Numbered from the stretch's first letter, positions 10,088-20,065 are shown. The stretch: 64,000 bases of DNA from Chloroflexi bacterium HGW-Chloroflexi-2 (GCA_002840735.1 PHBY01000009.1:101699-165698), one strand, 5' to 3'. Made by a program: numbers and translations. Notes: generated from the sequence alone by a model not told the origin.

Positions 10088-10117
10088 TTGACATTTTTTA
10101 ACCCCTGAGATTATAAT
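10088..10117 (+). promoter_or_regulatory. Sigma-70-type promoter of rpmF
   Basis: A perfect -35 (ttgaca) and a perfect -10 (tataat) are separated by 18 bases. The start of transcription should fall near base 10124, about 47 bases before rpmF. It is one of the closest matches to consensus in the window, in keeping with a ribosomal protein gene. Confidence 0.8.
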
Positions 10118-10170
10118 TTGACGGCTTAACTAATTAGTAAATAACTGAATCTTCAGATAGGAGTAAGAAA

Positions 10171-10365
10171 ATGGGTCCGCAGCCAAAAAGGAAAATTTCA
10201 AAAGGTCGACGTGATCGACGTCGTGCACATGACAGCCTCACCGCCGCATCACTGGTTCAATGCAGCAATTGTGGTGAAATGCGTTTATCACACACGATTT
10301 GTCCATCATGTGGACATTACCAGGGACGAGAAGTTGTCCAGGTAGAAAAAGAAAAGAAAAAGTAA
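10171..10365 (+). CDS. rpmF: 50S ribosomal protein L32
   Basis: A 64-residue basic protein of the large ribosomal subunit. The N-terminus PKRKISKGRRDRRRAHD matches the L32 start, and two CxxC pairs (CSNC and CPSC) form the zinc ribbon of the zinc-binding version. The lysine-rich tail is usual. The ATG follows gataggagtaagaaa. It has its own consensus promoter and a strong terminator, so it is monocistronic. In many bacteria it lies next to the DUF177 and plsX genes, but not here. Confidence 0.97.
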   Translation: MGPQPKRKISKGRRDRRRAHDSLTAASLVQCSNCGEMRLSHTICPSCGHYQGREVVQVEKEKKK

Positions 10366-10371
10366 AAAAAG

Positions 10372-10395
10372 AAAACTCCGCAAGGAGTTTTTTTT
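10372..10395 (+). terminator. Bidirectional terminator between rpmF and the hflX operon
   Basis: A perfect eight-base-pair stem (aaaactcc / ggagtttt) closed by a gcaa tetraloop is followed by eight T residues on the plus strand and by ctttttttac on the minus strand. It separates two convergent transcripts. Confidence 0.9.
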
Positions 10396-10600
10396 ATAGA
10401 GCCCAGGCAATTAAAAGACCCAGAAACCCTATCACTATTCCTAAATGAAGTAATAAATTTGATTGAGTAACCCAATTATTAGAGACCAAACTTAGGATAA
10501 AATTTAAGATCACTAAAATAATAGCAATGAAAATCAACAAACCTTTCCGGTTGGAAAAAAAAGTTGAAAGTTTTGATAATATTTTGGACAAATTGGTCAT
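10394..10600 (-). CDS. Small membrane protein, last gene of the hflX operon
   Basis: A 68-residue protein that starts one base after the hflX stop (tgaaatg), which suggests translational coupling. It has a short polar N-terminus followed by two hydrophobic segments (GLLIFIAIILVILNFILSLV and LLLHLGIVIGFLGLLIAWAL) separated by a short loop. The ORF-track start lies well inside hflX. The ATG chosen here avoids that overlap. Family unknown. Confidence 0.6.
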   Translation of the reverse strand: MTNLSKILSKLSTFFSNRKGLLIFIAIILVILNFILSLVSNNWVTQSNLLLHLGIVIGFLGLLIAWAL

Positions 10601-10601
10601 T

Positions 10602-11945
10602 TCATTCTTCTTCATCATCAAATCCAGCATTTGAAAAATAATGTTCGAACAACGAAACATACCTCGCAGGCATTTTCCCTTCAATCATCACACCGCCTTT
10701 TTTATGAGCGATCATTTCTATTTTTCCCTGTTCATGAAAAATTGAAATCAAACGACCTTGTTGATAGGGTAAATTTACTTTTACAGGGATATAACTGAAA
10801 AACAACTCATTTTCCACCATTTTTAACAGGTCATTTACGCCAATACCGGTTTTAGCTGAGATGGCAATTGCATCTTTATAATCATGTGACATTTCCTGTG
10901 CTAAATCTGGGTCCGGAAGTTTATCAATTTTATTAAGAACGGTTATGGTGGGAATGTGATCCGCCTTTAAAATGGATAAAGTTTCCTGAACAGATTGCCA
11001 TTGTGATTGAGCACTGGGATGGGTGATGTCTACGATGTGCAACAATAAATCAGCTTCATTTATTTCTTCCAGGGTAGCTCGAAATGCTGCAATCAATTGG
11101 GTAGGAAGTTTTTGAATGAAACCGACTGTATCTGTAAACAAACTAACATTATTATCGGGCAATATAACGCGCTTCGTAGTTGGATCTAACGTAGCAAATA
11201 ATTGATTCGCAACATAAACATCTGCTTTGGAAATGAAATTTAATAAGGTTGATTTACCTGCATTCGTATAACCGACCAGTGCAACGGTTGGTATCTGTGA
11301 TCGTTTTCTTTGTAATCGGTAACGACTGCGATGAGATCTTACTTTTTCCAGTTCCTTTTTCAAATTGGAAATTTTGTTGCGAATTTCACGGCGGTCAACC
11401 TCAAGCTGTGTTTCACCCGGACCTCTTAATCCGACACCACCGACACTTCCGGTTCGACCAGCGCCACCACCAGCCTGTCTGGCAAGATGTGTCCATGCCC
11501 GGGTTAATCGGGGTAATCGATATTCATATTGCGCTAATTCAACCTGTAATATTCCTTCTCTTGTATCCGCGTGTTGAGCAAAAATATCTAAAATCAAAGC
11601 AGTTCGATCAATAATATGCACTTTGTCGCCAAAACTCTTTTCTAATTCCCTTTGATGTCTGGGTGATAATTCCTCATCAAAAACAACTACATCTGCCTGG
11701 GTTTCATCGACAAGCGCAATCACTTCCTGAACTTTCCCAGAACCAATGAAGGTCTCGGGATTGGGATGCGAGAGGCTTTGGGTTGCTTCACCAACAACCT
11801 CCAATCCAGCTGTGGATGCCAGAAGACTCAATTCCTCTAATGAATCTTCCAATGAAAGCCAATTGTTCTGGTTGTAAATATCAACCCCAACTAATAAAGC
11901 TTTTTCGTTCTTCATTCTTGTGGGTTCTGGGTTTTTCTTTGACAT
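10602..11945 (-). CDS. hflX: GTPase HflX
   Basis: A ribosome-associated GTPase that splits stalled or hibernating ribosomes. The 447-residue protein has the HflX N-terminal domain with TFIGSGKVQEV, the glycine-rich linker GGGAGRTGSVGGVGLRGPGETQLE, and a G domain with P-loop GYTNAGKST, switch region FATLDPTTK, DTVGFI and NKID. The start follows taggaaaaat. It lies seven bases behind the aminotransferase gene and is coupled to the small membrane protein that follows. Confidence 0.97.
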   Translation of the reverse strand: MSKKNPEPTRMKNEKALLVGVDIYNQNNWLSLEDSLEELSLLASTAGLEVVGEATQSLSHPNPETFIGSGKVQEVIALVDETQADVVVFDEELSPRHQRELEKSFGDKVHIIDRTALILDIFAQHADTREGILQVELAQYEYRLPRLTRAWTHLARQAGGGAGRTGSVGGVGLRGPGETQLEVDRREIRNKISNLKKELEKVRSHRSRYRLQRKRSQIPTVALVGYTNAGKSTLLNFISKADVYVANQLFATLDPTTKRVILPDNNVSLFTDTVGFIQKLPTQLIAAFRATLEEINEADLLLHIVDITHPSAQSQWQSVQETLSILKADHIPTITVLNKIDKLPDPDLAQEMSHDYKDAIAISAKTGIGVNDLLKMVENELFFSYIPVKVNLPYQQGRLISIFHEQGKIEMIAHKKGGVMIEGKMPARYVSLFEHYFSNAGFDDEEE

Positions 11946-11952
11946 ATTTTTC

Positions 11953-13140
11953 CTATTTAGCTTTCATCCAAAGCTTGATTCTTTCCATCGCTTCCTGAAT
12001 TCTCTCTGTTTTGGTACCTAAAGAGACTCGTAAATAACCTTCTCCGTATTGTCCATAAACAACACCTGGGGTCATACTTACACCGGTATCTTCTAATAAC
12101 TGGTTGCAGAAAAACATACTATCTTCAAATCCATCAGGTAGTTTGGCCCAAATATAAATTGCGGCGGGAGGAGTATCGACTTCGAATCCTGCTTCTTTTA
12201 ATCCATTGACAACAATATCTCTTCTGGTTTGATAAATCGTATTTCTACTGGATAACCAGGACTGATCACCTGTGATGGCGGCAATTCCAGCATCGATGAC
12301 AGGTGCAAATTGTGAAGAATCCATCTGGCTTTTATAGGTATGAATGTAACCAATAATGTCGGCATTCCCGACAGCCATTCCTAATCGCCAACCTGCCATA
12401 TTATATGATTTGGATAATGAATTGAATTCAACCGCGACATCTTTTGCTCCTTCAACCTGAAGAAGACTGGGGGCAATATAGTCATCAAAGCAAACATCCA
12501 CATATGGCGCATCATGCGCAATAATGATTTGATTCCTTTTGGCGAAATCCACAATTTTTTCAAAGAATGAAAATGGTGCTATGGCTCCGGTAGGATTATT
12601 AGGGTAATTGATCCAGAATAGTTTTGTTTTCTGAATTATTTCTTGTGGAATGGATGACAGGTCCGGCAAAAAGCCATTTTCCTTTAGCAGTGGCAGCGTG
12701 TAGATAATACCTCCGGCAATTTTTGTGCTGGCTGAATAGACCGGATACCCAGGGTCAGGAACAATCACATAATCTCCTGGATTTACCAGCACCTGGGTCA
12801 TGTTGAATAAGCCTTCTTTAGAACCTATCAATCCTACCGTTTCAGTGGAAGGATCTAATTTAACACCAAATCTTTTTTCATAATAATATGCGATTGCTTT
12901 CCGGTATTCTAAGCTTCCACCCATGGGAGTATAGCCATGCTTATCGGGTAAGGCTGCGGATTGGGTTAGTTTATCAATGATAAATTTTTCAGGAGGCAAA
13001 TCCGGTGATCCCATATCAATTTTTATAACATCTACTCCATTTTCCTGAAGTTGAGAAATTTTTTTTGCCAGCGTAGCAAAGTAATATGGTTTGAATGATG
13101 CTATTCTTCCAGCTGGTTTGATAAAAGAATTATTTGTCAT
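11953..13140 (-). CDS. Class I/II PLP-dependent aminotransferase, LL-diaminopimelate aminotransferase-like
   Basis: A 395-residue fold-type I aminotransferase. The motifs YPNNPTGAI, AHDAPYVD and SLSKSYNMAGWRLG are visible; the lysine in SLSKS binds PLP. The N-terminal IDMGSPDLPP and the overall pattern resemble LL-diaminopimelate aminotransferases (DapL) and the related broad-specificity aspartate/alanine group. No other lysine-pathway gene is adjacent, so the substrate is left open. The ATG follows gtgaggaaatg. It is 15 bases downstream of the kinase gene and seven upstream of hflX, within one operon. Confidence 0.85.
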   Translation of the reverse strand: MTNNSFIKPAGRIASFKPYYFATLAKKISQLQENGVDVIKIDMGSPDLPPEKFIIDKLTQSAALPDKHGYTPMGGSLEYRKAIAYYYEKRFGVKLDPSTETVGLIGSKEGLFNMTQVLVNPGDYVIVPDPGYPVYSASTKIAGGIIYTLPLLKENGFLPDLSSIPQEIIQKTKLFWINYPNNPTGAIAPFSFFEKIVDFAKRNQIIIAHDAPYVDVCFDDYIAPSLLQVEGAKDVAVEFNSLSKSYNMAGWRLGMAVGNADIIGYIHTYKSQMDSSQFAPVIDAGIAAITGDQSWLSSRNTIYQTRRDIVVNGLKEAGFEVDTPPAAIYIWAKLPDGFEDSMFFCNQLLEDTGVSMTPGVVYGQYGEGYLRVSLGTKTERIQEAMERIKLWMKAK

Positions 13141-13155
13141 AAAATCATTTCCTCA

Positions 13156-14343
13156 CTAGTTATTTTCCGGTAATTTATCCAAAAGCGGTAATAAAATATG
13201 GAAGGTTGAGCCTGGAAAATCTGTCTCACTATAGCCGGAAGACTCAACCCAGATTGAACCTCCGTGTGCTTCTGCAATTCCCTTTGCGATGGGAAGCCCC
13301 AGGCCTGGTCCACCACCTTTGAATTTTGTTTTACTACTGGAATGTAAGGCTATGTTACCGAGTCGATTAAATTTTTCAAAGATGATTGCCTGATCTTCCT
13401 GGTTTATACCTATGCCAGTATCGGAAATTAAAACCTCGATAAAACCGGTTAATTTTCTACCGTTGATGTTAATTATTCCACCATCAGGAGTGAATTTAAT
13501 TGCATTAATGACTAAATTTTTAAATAATTGTATTAGGCGTTCAGAATCGCCATAATTCATTAAGTTGTAGCCATCAAAATCATGAATATTTATTGAAATA
13601 TCGCGTTCCTTACTCACCGGCGAGAGTTCCAGCAGCACGAATTCAAGAATTCTATTCAACCAATAGGGCTGATAATTAAGAATTAATAAATTATTCTCCA
13701 ATAATGAAACATCAATCATATCTTCAATAATTCCACGCAATCGTTTTGACCCGTTCAAAATCCCATTCGTAAATACCAATAAATCATTATTGTTTTGTTT
13801 TAATATCACATCAATCAACATGGATGTGTACCCATCAATTAATGTCAATGGGGTTTTCAATTCATGTGCTGCCACATCCACAAAATTACTCTTACTTTCA
13901 TCCAATTTTGCCAGGTCTGATCTCGCTTTATCTACTTGTTTTGAAAGATATTGGATTTTTTTGTTTGTCTCGATATTTGCAGTTTTATTGAATAAATATG
14001 AGTATATTGGTAATAATGTTGTGCTCAGTTGTACAGTTTGTTGTGCTTCGGTGTTTTCTACAATCGTTTGATGGATAATCAATACCAATTGATTAATAAA
14101 TTCATTGATAATAATTCTATCTTCTTCTAAATCAGTTTGAGTTAATGAATTTGCCCATGTTTCAAGCAATGGATCAAACCAGGATGGATTTCCAGTATCA
14201 ACAGTTTGAAGAAGGTGGTTATAGAAAGATTGAAACTGATCCGATATTTCATCCTTGAGTAGTGATCCCTTTGTTAATTCAAGCACGACCCTGTTTTCTA
14301 TAATGGGAAAAAGATTCTGCAATATTTCTGTTGGTTTCGGCAT
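13156..14343 (-). CDS. Soluble sensor histidine kinase
   Basis: A 395-residue kinase with no convincing membrane segment. Residues 1-130 are a helical region of unknown sensing function. A coiled stretch then leads to the HisKA domain with the phospho-acceptor His160 in AAHELKTPLT. The HATPase domain has an N box (KNLVINAIKFTP), DTGIGI, and the nucleotide-lid motif GGGPGLGLPIA. There is no cognate response regulator in the operon, so it is an orphan. It lies between the M28 peptidase gene and the aminotransferase gene on the same strand. No clear ribosome-binding site precedes its ATG. Confidence 0.92.
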   Translation of the reverse strand: MPKPTEILQNLFPIIENRVVLELTKGSLLKDEISDQFQSFYNHLLQTVDTGNPSWFDPLLETWANSLTQTDLEEDRIIINEFINQLVLIIHQTIVENTEAQQTVQLSTTLLPIYSYLFNKTANIETNKKIQYLSKQVDKARSDLAKLDESKSNFVDVAAHELKTPLTLIDGYTSMLIDVILKQNNNDLLVFTNGILNGSKRLRGIIEDMIDVSLLENNLLILNYQPYWLNRILEFVLLELSPVSKERDISINIHDFDGYNLMNYGDSERLIQLFKNLVINAIKFTPDGGIININGRKLTGFIEVLISDTGIGINQEDQAIIFEKFNRLGNIALHSSSKTKFKGGGPGLGLPIAKGIAEAHGGSIWVESSGYSETDFPGSTFHILLPLLDKLPENN

Positions 14344-14383
14344 ACTTGAAGTTTATGATAGTTAATAAAGTTTTTCCAATGTT

Positions 14384-15250
14384 TTATGGCACTAATAACC
14401 AATGATATATTGTTTTTCCAATAATCTCTAGGCTTTCAGGTGATAATTTATCAATCGTATCTTGAGATGTATGCCAATAAGAGTAATCAAAATCAATAAT
14501 ATCAATGGCTGTAATTCCATTTTCGATGAATGGAATGTGATCATCCAGAATACTATGTCTGAATTCAGGTATGAAATATTCACCATAACCAAGATTGGCG
14601 GCGATATCCCAAATTTCTTTTTGGAGATTAACATCTGAATTTCTTTCATAATATACATTCAGATCTGTATCTCCGATCATATCCAGAATTACTACAGCAT
14701 CCGGTTTGTCTTCCAATGTTTTTACAAAACTTCTGGATCCTAAAATCCAATCCCATCCATCAATATTGCCTTGATCCTCTGCATCAAAAAAAACAAACAA
14801 AATGTTCTTATTGAGGTCAGGCGGTAGCACTCTTGCAAGTTCCAATAATACTGCCACACCAGACGCGCCATCGTTTGCACCTAATATAGGTTGAAGCTGG
14901 TTAGCGATGTTTGTATCTTTGTTTGCATAAAACCGAGAATCGTAATGTGCACCGATGATGATCCATGGCTCAGCAGTTGTTGTTGGATATTTTCCGATAA
15001 TATTTTGAATCAAATATCCGTTTACTTCCTCGGATTGAATATCTACTGTCCAGCCAAAAGAATTTATTTCTTCAGTAATCAATTCAATTGTTTTTTGATG
15101 CGCTTCACTGCCAGGGGTGCGTGGGCCGAATTCAACCTGTGATTTCGCATAAAGGTAAGCATTCTTCCCATCAAATTCAATGGTTGGTTTTTCATTACAA
15201 CTCACGAGGAAGATCGTCAGGAATATGAATAAAAAAAATCGTTTGATCAT
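14384..15250 (-). CDS. M28-family zinc peptidase lipoprotein, possibly glutaminyl cyclase-like
   Basis: A 288-residue exported lipoprotein. The N-terminus has a hydrophobic stretch ending in the lipobox LVSC at residues 15-18. The catalytic domain has the M28 metal-site motifs [15 protein letters not shown] and VFFDAEDQG, then DMIGD, and a final histidine in YWHTSQDT. The FFDAEDQG...GWDWILGSR segment is also seen in bacterial glutaminyl-peptide cyclotransferase-like members, so aminopeptidase and cyclase activities are both possible. The start codon overlaps the trmFO stop (atga), so the two genes are translationally coupled. Confidence 0.88.
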   Translation of the reverse strand: MIKRFFLFIFLTIFLVSCNEKPTIEFDGKNAYLYAKSQVEFGPRTPGSEAHQKTIELITEEINSFGWTVDIQSEEVNGYLIQNIIGKYPTTTAEPWIIIGAHYDSRFYANKDTNIANQLQPILGANDGASGVAVLLELARVLPPDLNKNILFVFFDAEDQGNIDGWDWILGSRSFVKTLEDKPDAVVILDMIGDTDLNVYYERNSDVNLQKEIWDIAANLGYGEYFIPEFRHSILDDHIPFIENGITAIDIIDFDYSYWHTSQDTIDKLSPESLEIIGKTIYHWLLVP

Positions 15251-16605
15251 AGTGATAATTCCGGAAAAATTTCTGATAAATAAATTTCCAAACTCTTTTT
15301 CGCCTCCTGTGCGTATAACTTTGCCCGTTCTCTTTTGCCTTTTGCATTTATAAGAGGAAGAATTCCAAAATTAGCTTTCATTGGTTGAAAATCACGCATA
15401 GATGCATGGGTGATGTAATGAACCAATGCACCCAGCATCGTTTGTTTTGGTAATTCCAATAATTTGTGTCCAGATAAATATCTGCTCATATTAATTCCAG
15501 CTAATAATCCAGTGGCTATGTTACCTACGTATCCTTCTACACCGGTGATTTGCCCAGCAAAGAATAAATCATTACGCTGGTTAAATTGTAATGTTGGTAA
15601 TAATAAATTCGGTGAAGCAATAAATGTATTACGATGCATTTGACCGTACCTGGCAAAAGTGGCATTTTCCAGTCCCGGTATCATTTGGAAAACTCTTTTC
15701 TGTTCTGAAAATTTTAGATTGGTCTGAAAACCAACCATATTATATAAGGTTCCAGCTATATTATCCTGTCGTAACTGTAAGACAGCATATGGTCGCTTTC
15801 CTCCGTGAGGATTCCAAATTCCTACAGGTCGCAACGGTCCAAATGCCAATGATTTTTCACCACGGTTAGCCAATACTTCAATGGGTAAACAGCCTTCGAA
15901 ATATTGGTCAGAACCGGCTTTAACACCTTGATTAATTTGGGATTCGAAATTCTTTAATTCAATCCTCTGCGCATTTGTTAGTTCAAACACAAATCGATCA
16001 TATTCTTCTTTTGAAAATGGACAATTTATGTAATCACCTGATTCCTCTTCATCTTTTTGATACCGGGAAGCTCTAAAGGCAATATCCAGGTTAATGGATT
16101 CATAATTGATAATGGGGGCTATTGCATCATAAAAAAATAAATTGCATGAATTTGTAATTTGAGAAATGCTTTGACTGAGTGTTGAAGATGTCAATGGACC
16201 AGATGCGATTATGGTGGGGTTTGAAGGGATCTCTTTCACTTCTTCTCTAAATATTTTGATATTTGGATGTGTAGAAAGGATTCTGGTTACTTTTCCTGAA
16301 AAGAGATCTCGATCCACTGCCAATGCTCCACCTGCGGGTAATTCAAATTCATCCGCAATTTTCATCAACAATGAGCCCAAGCGACGTAATTCATTTTTTA
16401 AAACGCCAGCAGCGCGATCAGGCAAATTTGACCCTAATGAATTTGAACAAATTAATTCAGCAAAATAATCGGTCGTATGGGCACCCGTCTGAATCAGAGG
16501 ACGCATCTCATATAAATTGACCTGGAATCCAGCCATTGCCAGCTGGTAAGCTGCTTCACTGCCTGCCAGTCCAGCGCCAATTACAGTAACAGTTTTATTT
16601 TCCAA
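15247..16605 (-). CDS. trmFO: tRNA m5U54 methyltransferase TrmFO (folate/FAD-dependent)
   Basis: TrmFO makes 5-methyluridine at position 54 of tRNA using methylenetetrahydrofolate and FAD. The 452-residue protein has the N-terminal FAD motif [14 protein letters not shown], the YEMRP segment, [10 protein letters not shown], and the long C-terminal domain with [17 protein letters not shown]. All are typical of TrmFO. The start codon is TTG, supported by gaggt seven bases upstream; there is no in-frame ATG nearby. It heads the minus-strand operon and is divergent from rpoN, with 100 bases between the two starts. Confidence 0.97.
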   Translation of the reverse strand: MENKTVTVIGAGLAGSEAAYQLAMAGFQVNLYEMRPLIQTGAHTTDYFAELICSNSLGSNLPDRAAGVLKNELRRLGSLLMKIADEFELPAGGALAVDRDLFSGKVTRILSTHPNIKIFREEVKEIPSNPTIIASGPLTSSTLSQSISQITNSCNLFFYDAIAPIINYESINLDIAFRASRYQKDEEESGDYINCPFSKEEYDRFVFELTNAQRIELKNFESQINQGVKAGSDQYFEGCLPIEVLANRGEKSLAFGPLRPVGIWNPHGGKRPYAVLQLRQDNIAGTLYNMVGFQTNLKFSEQKRVFQMIPGLENATFARYGQMHRNTFIASPNLLLPTLQFNQRNDLFFAGQITGVEGYVGNIATGLLAGINMSRYLSGHKLLELPKQTMLGALVHYITHASMRDFQPMKANFGILPLINAKGKRERAKLYAQEAKKSLEIYLSEIFPELSL

Positions 16606-16646
16606 ATTCAGTACCTCGGTTCATATTTTACATCATAAAATCCGTC

Positions 16647-16662
16647 TGGCATATAACTTGCA
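16647..16662 (+). promoter_or_regulatory. Sigma-54 (-24/-12) promoter of the rpoN operon
   Basis: The sequence tggcatataacttgca matches the sigma-54 consensus TGGCAC-N5-TTGCA, with the GG and GC dinucleotides exactly ten bases apart. Transcription should begin near base 16673, about 33 bases before the rpoN ATG. The same 16-mer recurs at 21238. Its place before rpoN implies that sigma-54 activates its own operon. Some other promoter must supply basal rpoN expression. Confidence 0.82.
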
Positions 16663-16705
16663 ACTTTGAAGCATATCGATATACTTAATCAGTGAGGACA
16701 AAACC

Positions 16706-18103
16706 ATGTTCCAATATCAATATCAGGTACATAAACCAATAACCACAGCGCACCTTGCGCAAACCATGACATTATTATCTCTCTCGGCATTTGAACTCAA
16801 ACAGCAGATCGATTCTGAGTTAGCGTCGAATCCAGCCCTGGAGATCATTGAAGAGAGACGATGTCCTCATTGCAAGCGGGTATTACCCGATAATGGTGCC
16901 TGCCCTATTTGTTCACGTCCAATGAACACTGATGTTGATGAGCCGATTGTTTATGTTTCTCCAATGGAAGACTTTATTCCCAGATCAGATTATGATGATT
17001 CTGATTATTCTGAGGAACCATTCTCTCCGGTAACGGATGACTTAACCAGCTATGTGATCAAACAAATCGCGCCGGAATTATCCAAAGATCAACAATTGAT
17101 TGCTGTTCATTTGTTAACAAATCTGGATGATGATGGATTTCTGAGCGTCAATTTGATGGATGTAGCTAGATATTTCCATGTGCCGATTTCAACAATCGAA
17201 GAAGTGCAAAAGATTATCCAATTAGCGGATCCTATTGGTGTGGGTTCAGTCAATCCACAACAGGCGTTATTGGTTCAATTAGAAGTATTATCAGATTCAA
17301 TTACCATTCCTGAATATGCATATGAAATCATCAAAGATTACATGGAATTGTTAAGTAAAAGACAACACCCAGAGATAGCCAAGAGACTAAAAATCAGTGT
17401 CCAAAGAGTGGAAAAAATCGTTGAATTTATCAGTGATAATTTAAATCCATTTCCTGCCCGGTCACATTGGGGTTCTGTTCGTAATCCATCTTCTCCTGAT
17501 ACAAATGTGTACCATAGACCCGATGTTTTAATTTCATTTGCGAATGATGACCAAAAATTGCAATTAATTGTAGAAATTGTAATGCCATACTCTGGTACGC
17601 TTCAAGTGAGCCCACTTTATAAACAAACCATCAAAGAAACCGATGCTGAATTAAAAGATGCCATGAAAGGCGATCTGGAAAAAGCATCCTTATTCGTGAA
17701 ATGCTTACAACAAAGAAATCACACGATGCAGAGATTGATGCATGAATTGGTGATGATTCAAAAATCATACCTTACAAAGGGTGAAAAATACTTAAAACCG
17801 ATTACACGAGCAAGTTTGGCAGAAAAACTTGAAGTTCATGAATCAACGATTTCTCGTGCCGTTTCTGGAAAGTCCGTTCAGCTTCCTAACAAGAAAATTG
17901 TCCCATTAGCCGCTTTCTTTGATCGAAGTCTTTCTGCAAGGACAATTTTACGGGAAATTGTTTCTTCAGAATCCAAACCCCTCAGTGATACTGAGATCCA
18001 GAAAAAATTAGACGAAAGAGGTATTCAGGTAGCAAGAAGAACAGTCGCAAAATATCGAGCTATGGAAGGAATTCTTCCAGCACATTTAAGGCAGGCGCTA
18101 TAA
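16706..18103 (+). CDS. rpoN: RNA polymerase sigma-54 factor RpoN with an inserted zinc ribbon
   Basis: This 465-residue sigma factor recognises -24/-12 promoters and needs an AAA+ activator to open them. Region I (residues 10-48) has the leucine/glutamine pattern QTMTLLSLSAFELKQQI. The core-binding region spans about 100-280. The C-terminal DNA-binding part has the HTH ITRASLAEKLEVHESTISRAV and an RpoN box (ARRTVAKYRA). Unusually, a CPHC-x9-CPIC zinc ribbon (Cys53, 56, 66, 69) and an acidic stretch lie between region I and the core-binding domain. The ATG follows gtgagg. It forms an operon with the kinase (4 bases) and activator that follow. Confidence 0.97.
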   Translation: MFQYQYQVHKPITTAHLAQTMTLLSLSAFELKQQIDSELASNPALEIIEERRCPHCKRVLPDNGACPICSRPMNTDVDEPIVYVSPMEDFIPRSDYDDSDYSEEPFSPVTDDLTSYVIKQIAPELSKDQQLIAVHLLTNLDDDGFLSVNLMDVARYFHVPISTIEEVQKIIQLADPIGVGSVNPQQALLVQLEVLSDSITIPEYAYEIIKDYMELLSKRQHPEIAKRLKISVQRVEKIVEFISDNLNPFPARSHWGSVRNPSSPDTNVYHRPDVLISFANDDQKLQLIVEIVMPYSGTLQVSPLYKQTIKETDAELKDAMKGDLEKASLFVKCLQQRNHTMQRLMHELVMIQKSYLTKGEKYLKPITRASLAEKLEVHESTISRAVSGKSVQLPNKKIVPLAAFFDRSLSARTILREIVSSESKPLSDTEIQKKLDERGIQVARRTVAKYRAMEGILPAHLRQAL

Positions 18104-18107
18104 ATTA

Positions 18108-20060
18108 ATGAATTCTGAAAAACCAAATTGGTTCAGGGAAGTTATATTAGGGAAAGCACAGGATGAAAGTGCTTTGATATATAAGAATTTGTTAAATGTG
18201 ATCCAGGATCCAGCGATTTTTATTGATATACCTCGCAAAGAAATCCTCAGTTTTAATGTAAATTTTCAAAAATTAACTTCATATTCTCCTTCAGAATTAT
18301 CTGATTTACCGGTTGATTTGTTATTTAATTTGGATGGAATCCAAAATTCCTTTTTTAATGAGCCATTTACGTTTGAGATAATCAAACGAAACAAGCAAAC
18401 CGTTGATGGATTTGCATGGAAATATGGGATTGACGAAAAAAACTCAAAATGCGTGATTGTATTTAACGAAGAGCAAGAATTTGTTGAGAAGCAAAAAGCC
18501 TGGCAAGATCAACTTTTCCTGACAATGCAACAATTATTGAGGTTGATTGAAGATGATGATTTGATGGATGCTCTGCATAAAGCAGTGAAAATAATTGAAA
18601 ACTTCTTTGAGACACCCCATGTAACCATTTATCAGGTTGATAGTAATATTCCCGAATTAACACGAATACCGGGTGATACCGATAGCGATTTGCTTCCGTT
18701 TACATTGCCGTCCAGTGATATTCGACTGGATCAAAAAACGACAATCTGGACAGCAGGCCATCGGGTAATGACCGAGTTACATAAAATTGCACGAATCAGT
18801 AACTTATCCTATCTCGGTACTTCTGCTCTGGGTCCGGGAAAAAGTGCATCTGCATTATTGGTTGTGGGGCAGCAAAAAAAACAACCACCAAAAAATTTAC
18901 ACTCAATCCTGGAAATGTTTTCTGCAGCCATTTCATCCATACTGCAATATTTCATTCTGGTGGATGCTTTGCGATCAAAAATTGACAGTCAGGATTGGAT
19001 GATCAGAGTAAATAATGAAATCCTTGATCATGTCCAGGATGGAATTATCATACTGAAACCTGATTTGAAAATCTGGATGATTAATCCAAGCGCTGAGATT
19101 CTGCTAGGTTATCAATCGCGTGAAGTATCAGAACAAACCATTGATAACATACTGATAGGTCCAGACAACTTTTTTCCATTATTAGAATCTGCCAAAAACG
19201 ATTTTGGTATTCATCGACTTGGGATTGTTTACATTCACAACAGAAATGGCGATTCAGTTCCTGTCGATGCCAGAATTGTACCGGTTACTCAAAACAACAC
19301 CTTATTATCGATCATTATTTATTTGCGCGATGTAAGTGAAAATGAAGAAATAAAAACACGCGCACAACAATTAGAACACAGGGCAGTTTTAGGCGAATTT
19401 ACCGCAGTTTTTGCGCATGAGGTTCGCAACCCCATTAATAATATTTCCATGGGACTCCAGATCCTTTCCAGGAGTTTCAATGAAGACCAAAAAAATAAAG
19501 ATATGGTGGATCGTATGATCCATGATTGCGATCGACTAACACATCAGATGGAAGCTGTTCTAGCATATTCAAAACCATTTGACGCAAAATTTGAATCGGT
19601 TGATATTGCGATTCTATTACAGAGGATTTTGGATCGCTGGAAACCCAGAATGGCGAGAGTTGGAGTTCAGGAATTTTTTCAAAAATCAGATGATTTACCC
19701 ATGATCTCTGCCGACCCAAGATTGTTGGAACAAGTTTTTACGAATTTGATCGGGAATGCTGTTGAAGCCATGGCTGCTAGTGAGAAAGGAACTCTGGCTG
19801 TTCACATTGACATTTCCAGAACAATCTCGAATTACCCGCAAATTGAAGTGAAAATCATTGATAGTGGACCCGGCATTCCTGAGGAAGTTCGTGGACATGT
19901 TTTTGAGCCATTTGTTACAACCAAAAAAACCGGAACCGGTTTAGGTTTAGCGATCAGTAAACGTATCATGACTGCTCATCGTGGTAATATTACGGTTGAG
20001 TCATATCCAGGTGGAGGAACAGTGTTTGCTGTTTATTTACCGATCAAACAAGGAGAATAA
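18108..20060 (+). CDS. Soluble NtrB-like sensor histidine kinase (PAS-GAF-PAS-HisKA-HATPase)
   Basis: A 650-residue kinase without membrane helices, so it probably senses a cytoplasmic signal. A PAS-like region lies at about 25-115, a GAF-like region at about 140-270, and a second PAS domain at about 300-410 (HVQDGIIILKPDLKIWMINPS). The HisKA domain has His437 in FAHEVRNPINN, the NtrB-type H box. The HATPase has FTNLIGNAVEAM, DSGPGIPE and GTGLGLAISKR. The gene lies four bases after rpoN and five before the sigma-54 activator, so the cognate partner is the downstream response regulator. Confidence 0.94.
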   Translation: MNSEKPNWFREVILGKAQDESALIYKNLLNVIQDPAIFIDIPRKEILSFNVNFQKLTSYSPSELSDLPVDLLFNLDGIQNSFFNEPFTFEIIKRNKQTVDGFAWKYGIDEKNSKCVIVFNEEQEFVEKQKAWQDQLFLTMQQLLRLIEDDDLMDALHKAVKIIENFFETPHVTIYQVDSNIPELTRIPGDTDSDLLPFTLPSSDIRLDQKTTIWTAGHRVMTELHKIARISNLSYLGTSALGPGKSASALLVVGQQKKQPPKNLHSILEMFSAAISSILQYFILVDALRSKIDSQDWMIRVNNEILDHVQDGIIILKPDLKIWMINPSAEILLGYQSREVSEQTIDNILIGPDNFFPLLESAKNDFGIHRLGIVYIHNRNGDSVPVDARIVPVTQNNTLLSIIIYLRDVSENEEIKTRAQQLEHRAVLGEFTAVFAHEVRNPINNISMGLQILSRSFNEDQKNKDMVDRMIHDCDRLTHQMEAVLAYSKPFDAKFESVDIAILLQRILDRWKPRMARVGVQEFFQKSDDLPMISADPRLLEQVFTNLIGNAVEAMAASEKGTLAVHIDISRTISNYPQIEVKIIDSGPGIPEEVRGHVFEPFVTTKKTGTGLGLAISKRIMTAHRGNITVESYPGGGTVFAVYLPIKQGE

Positions 20061-20065
20061 ATCAC

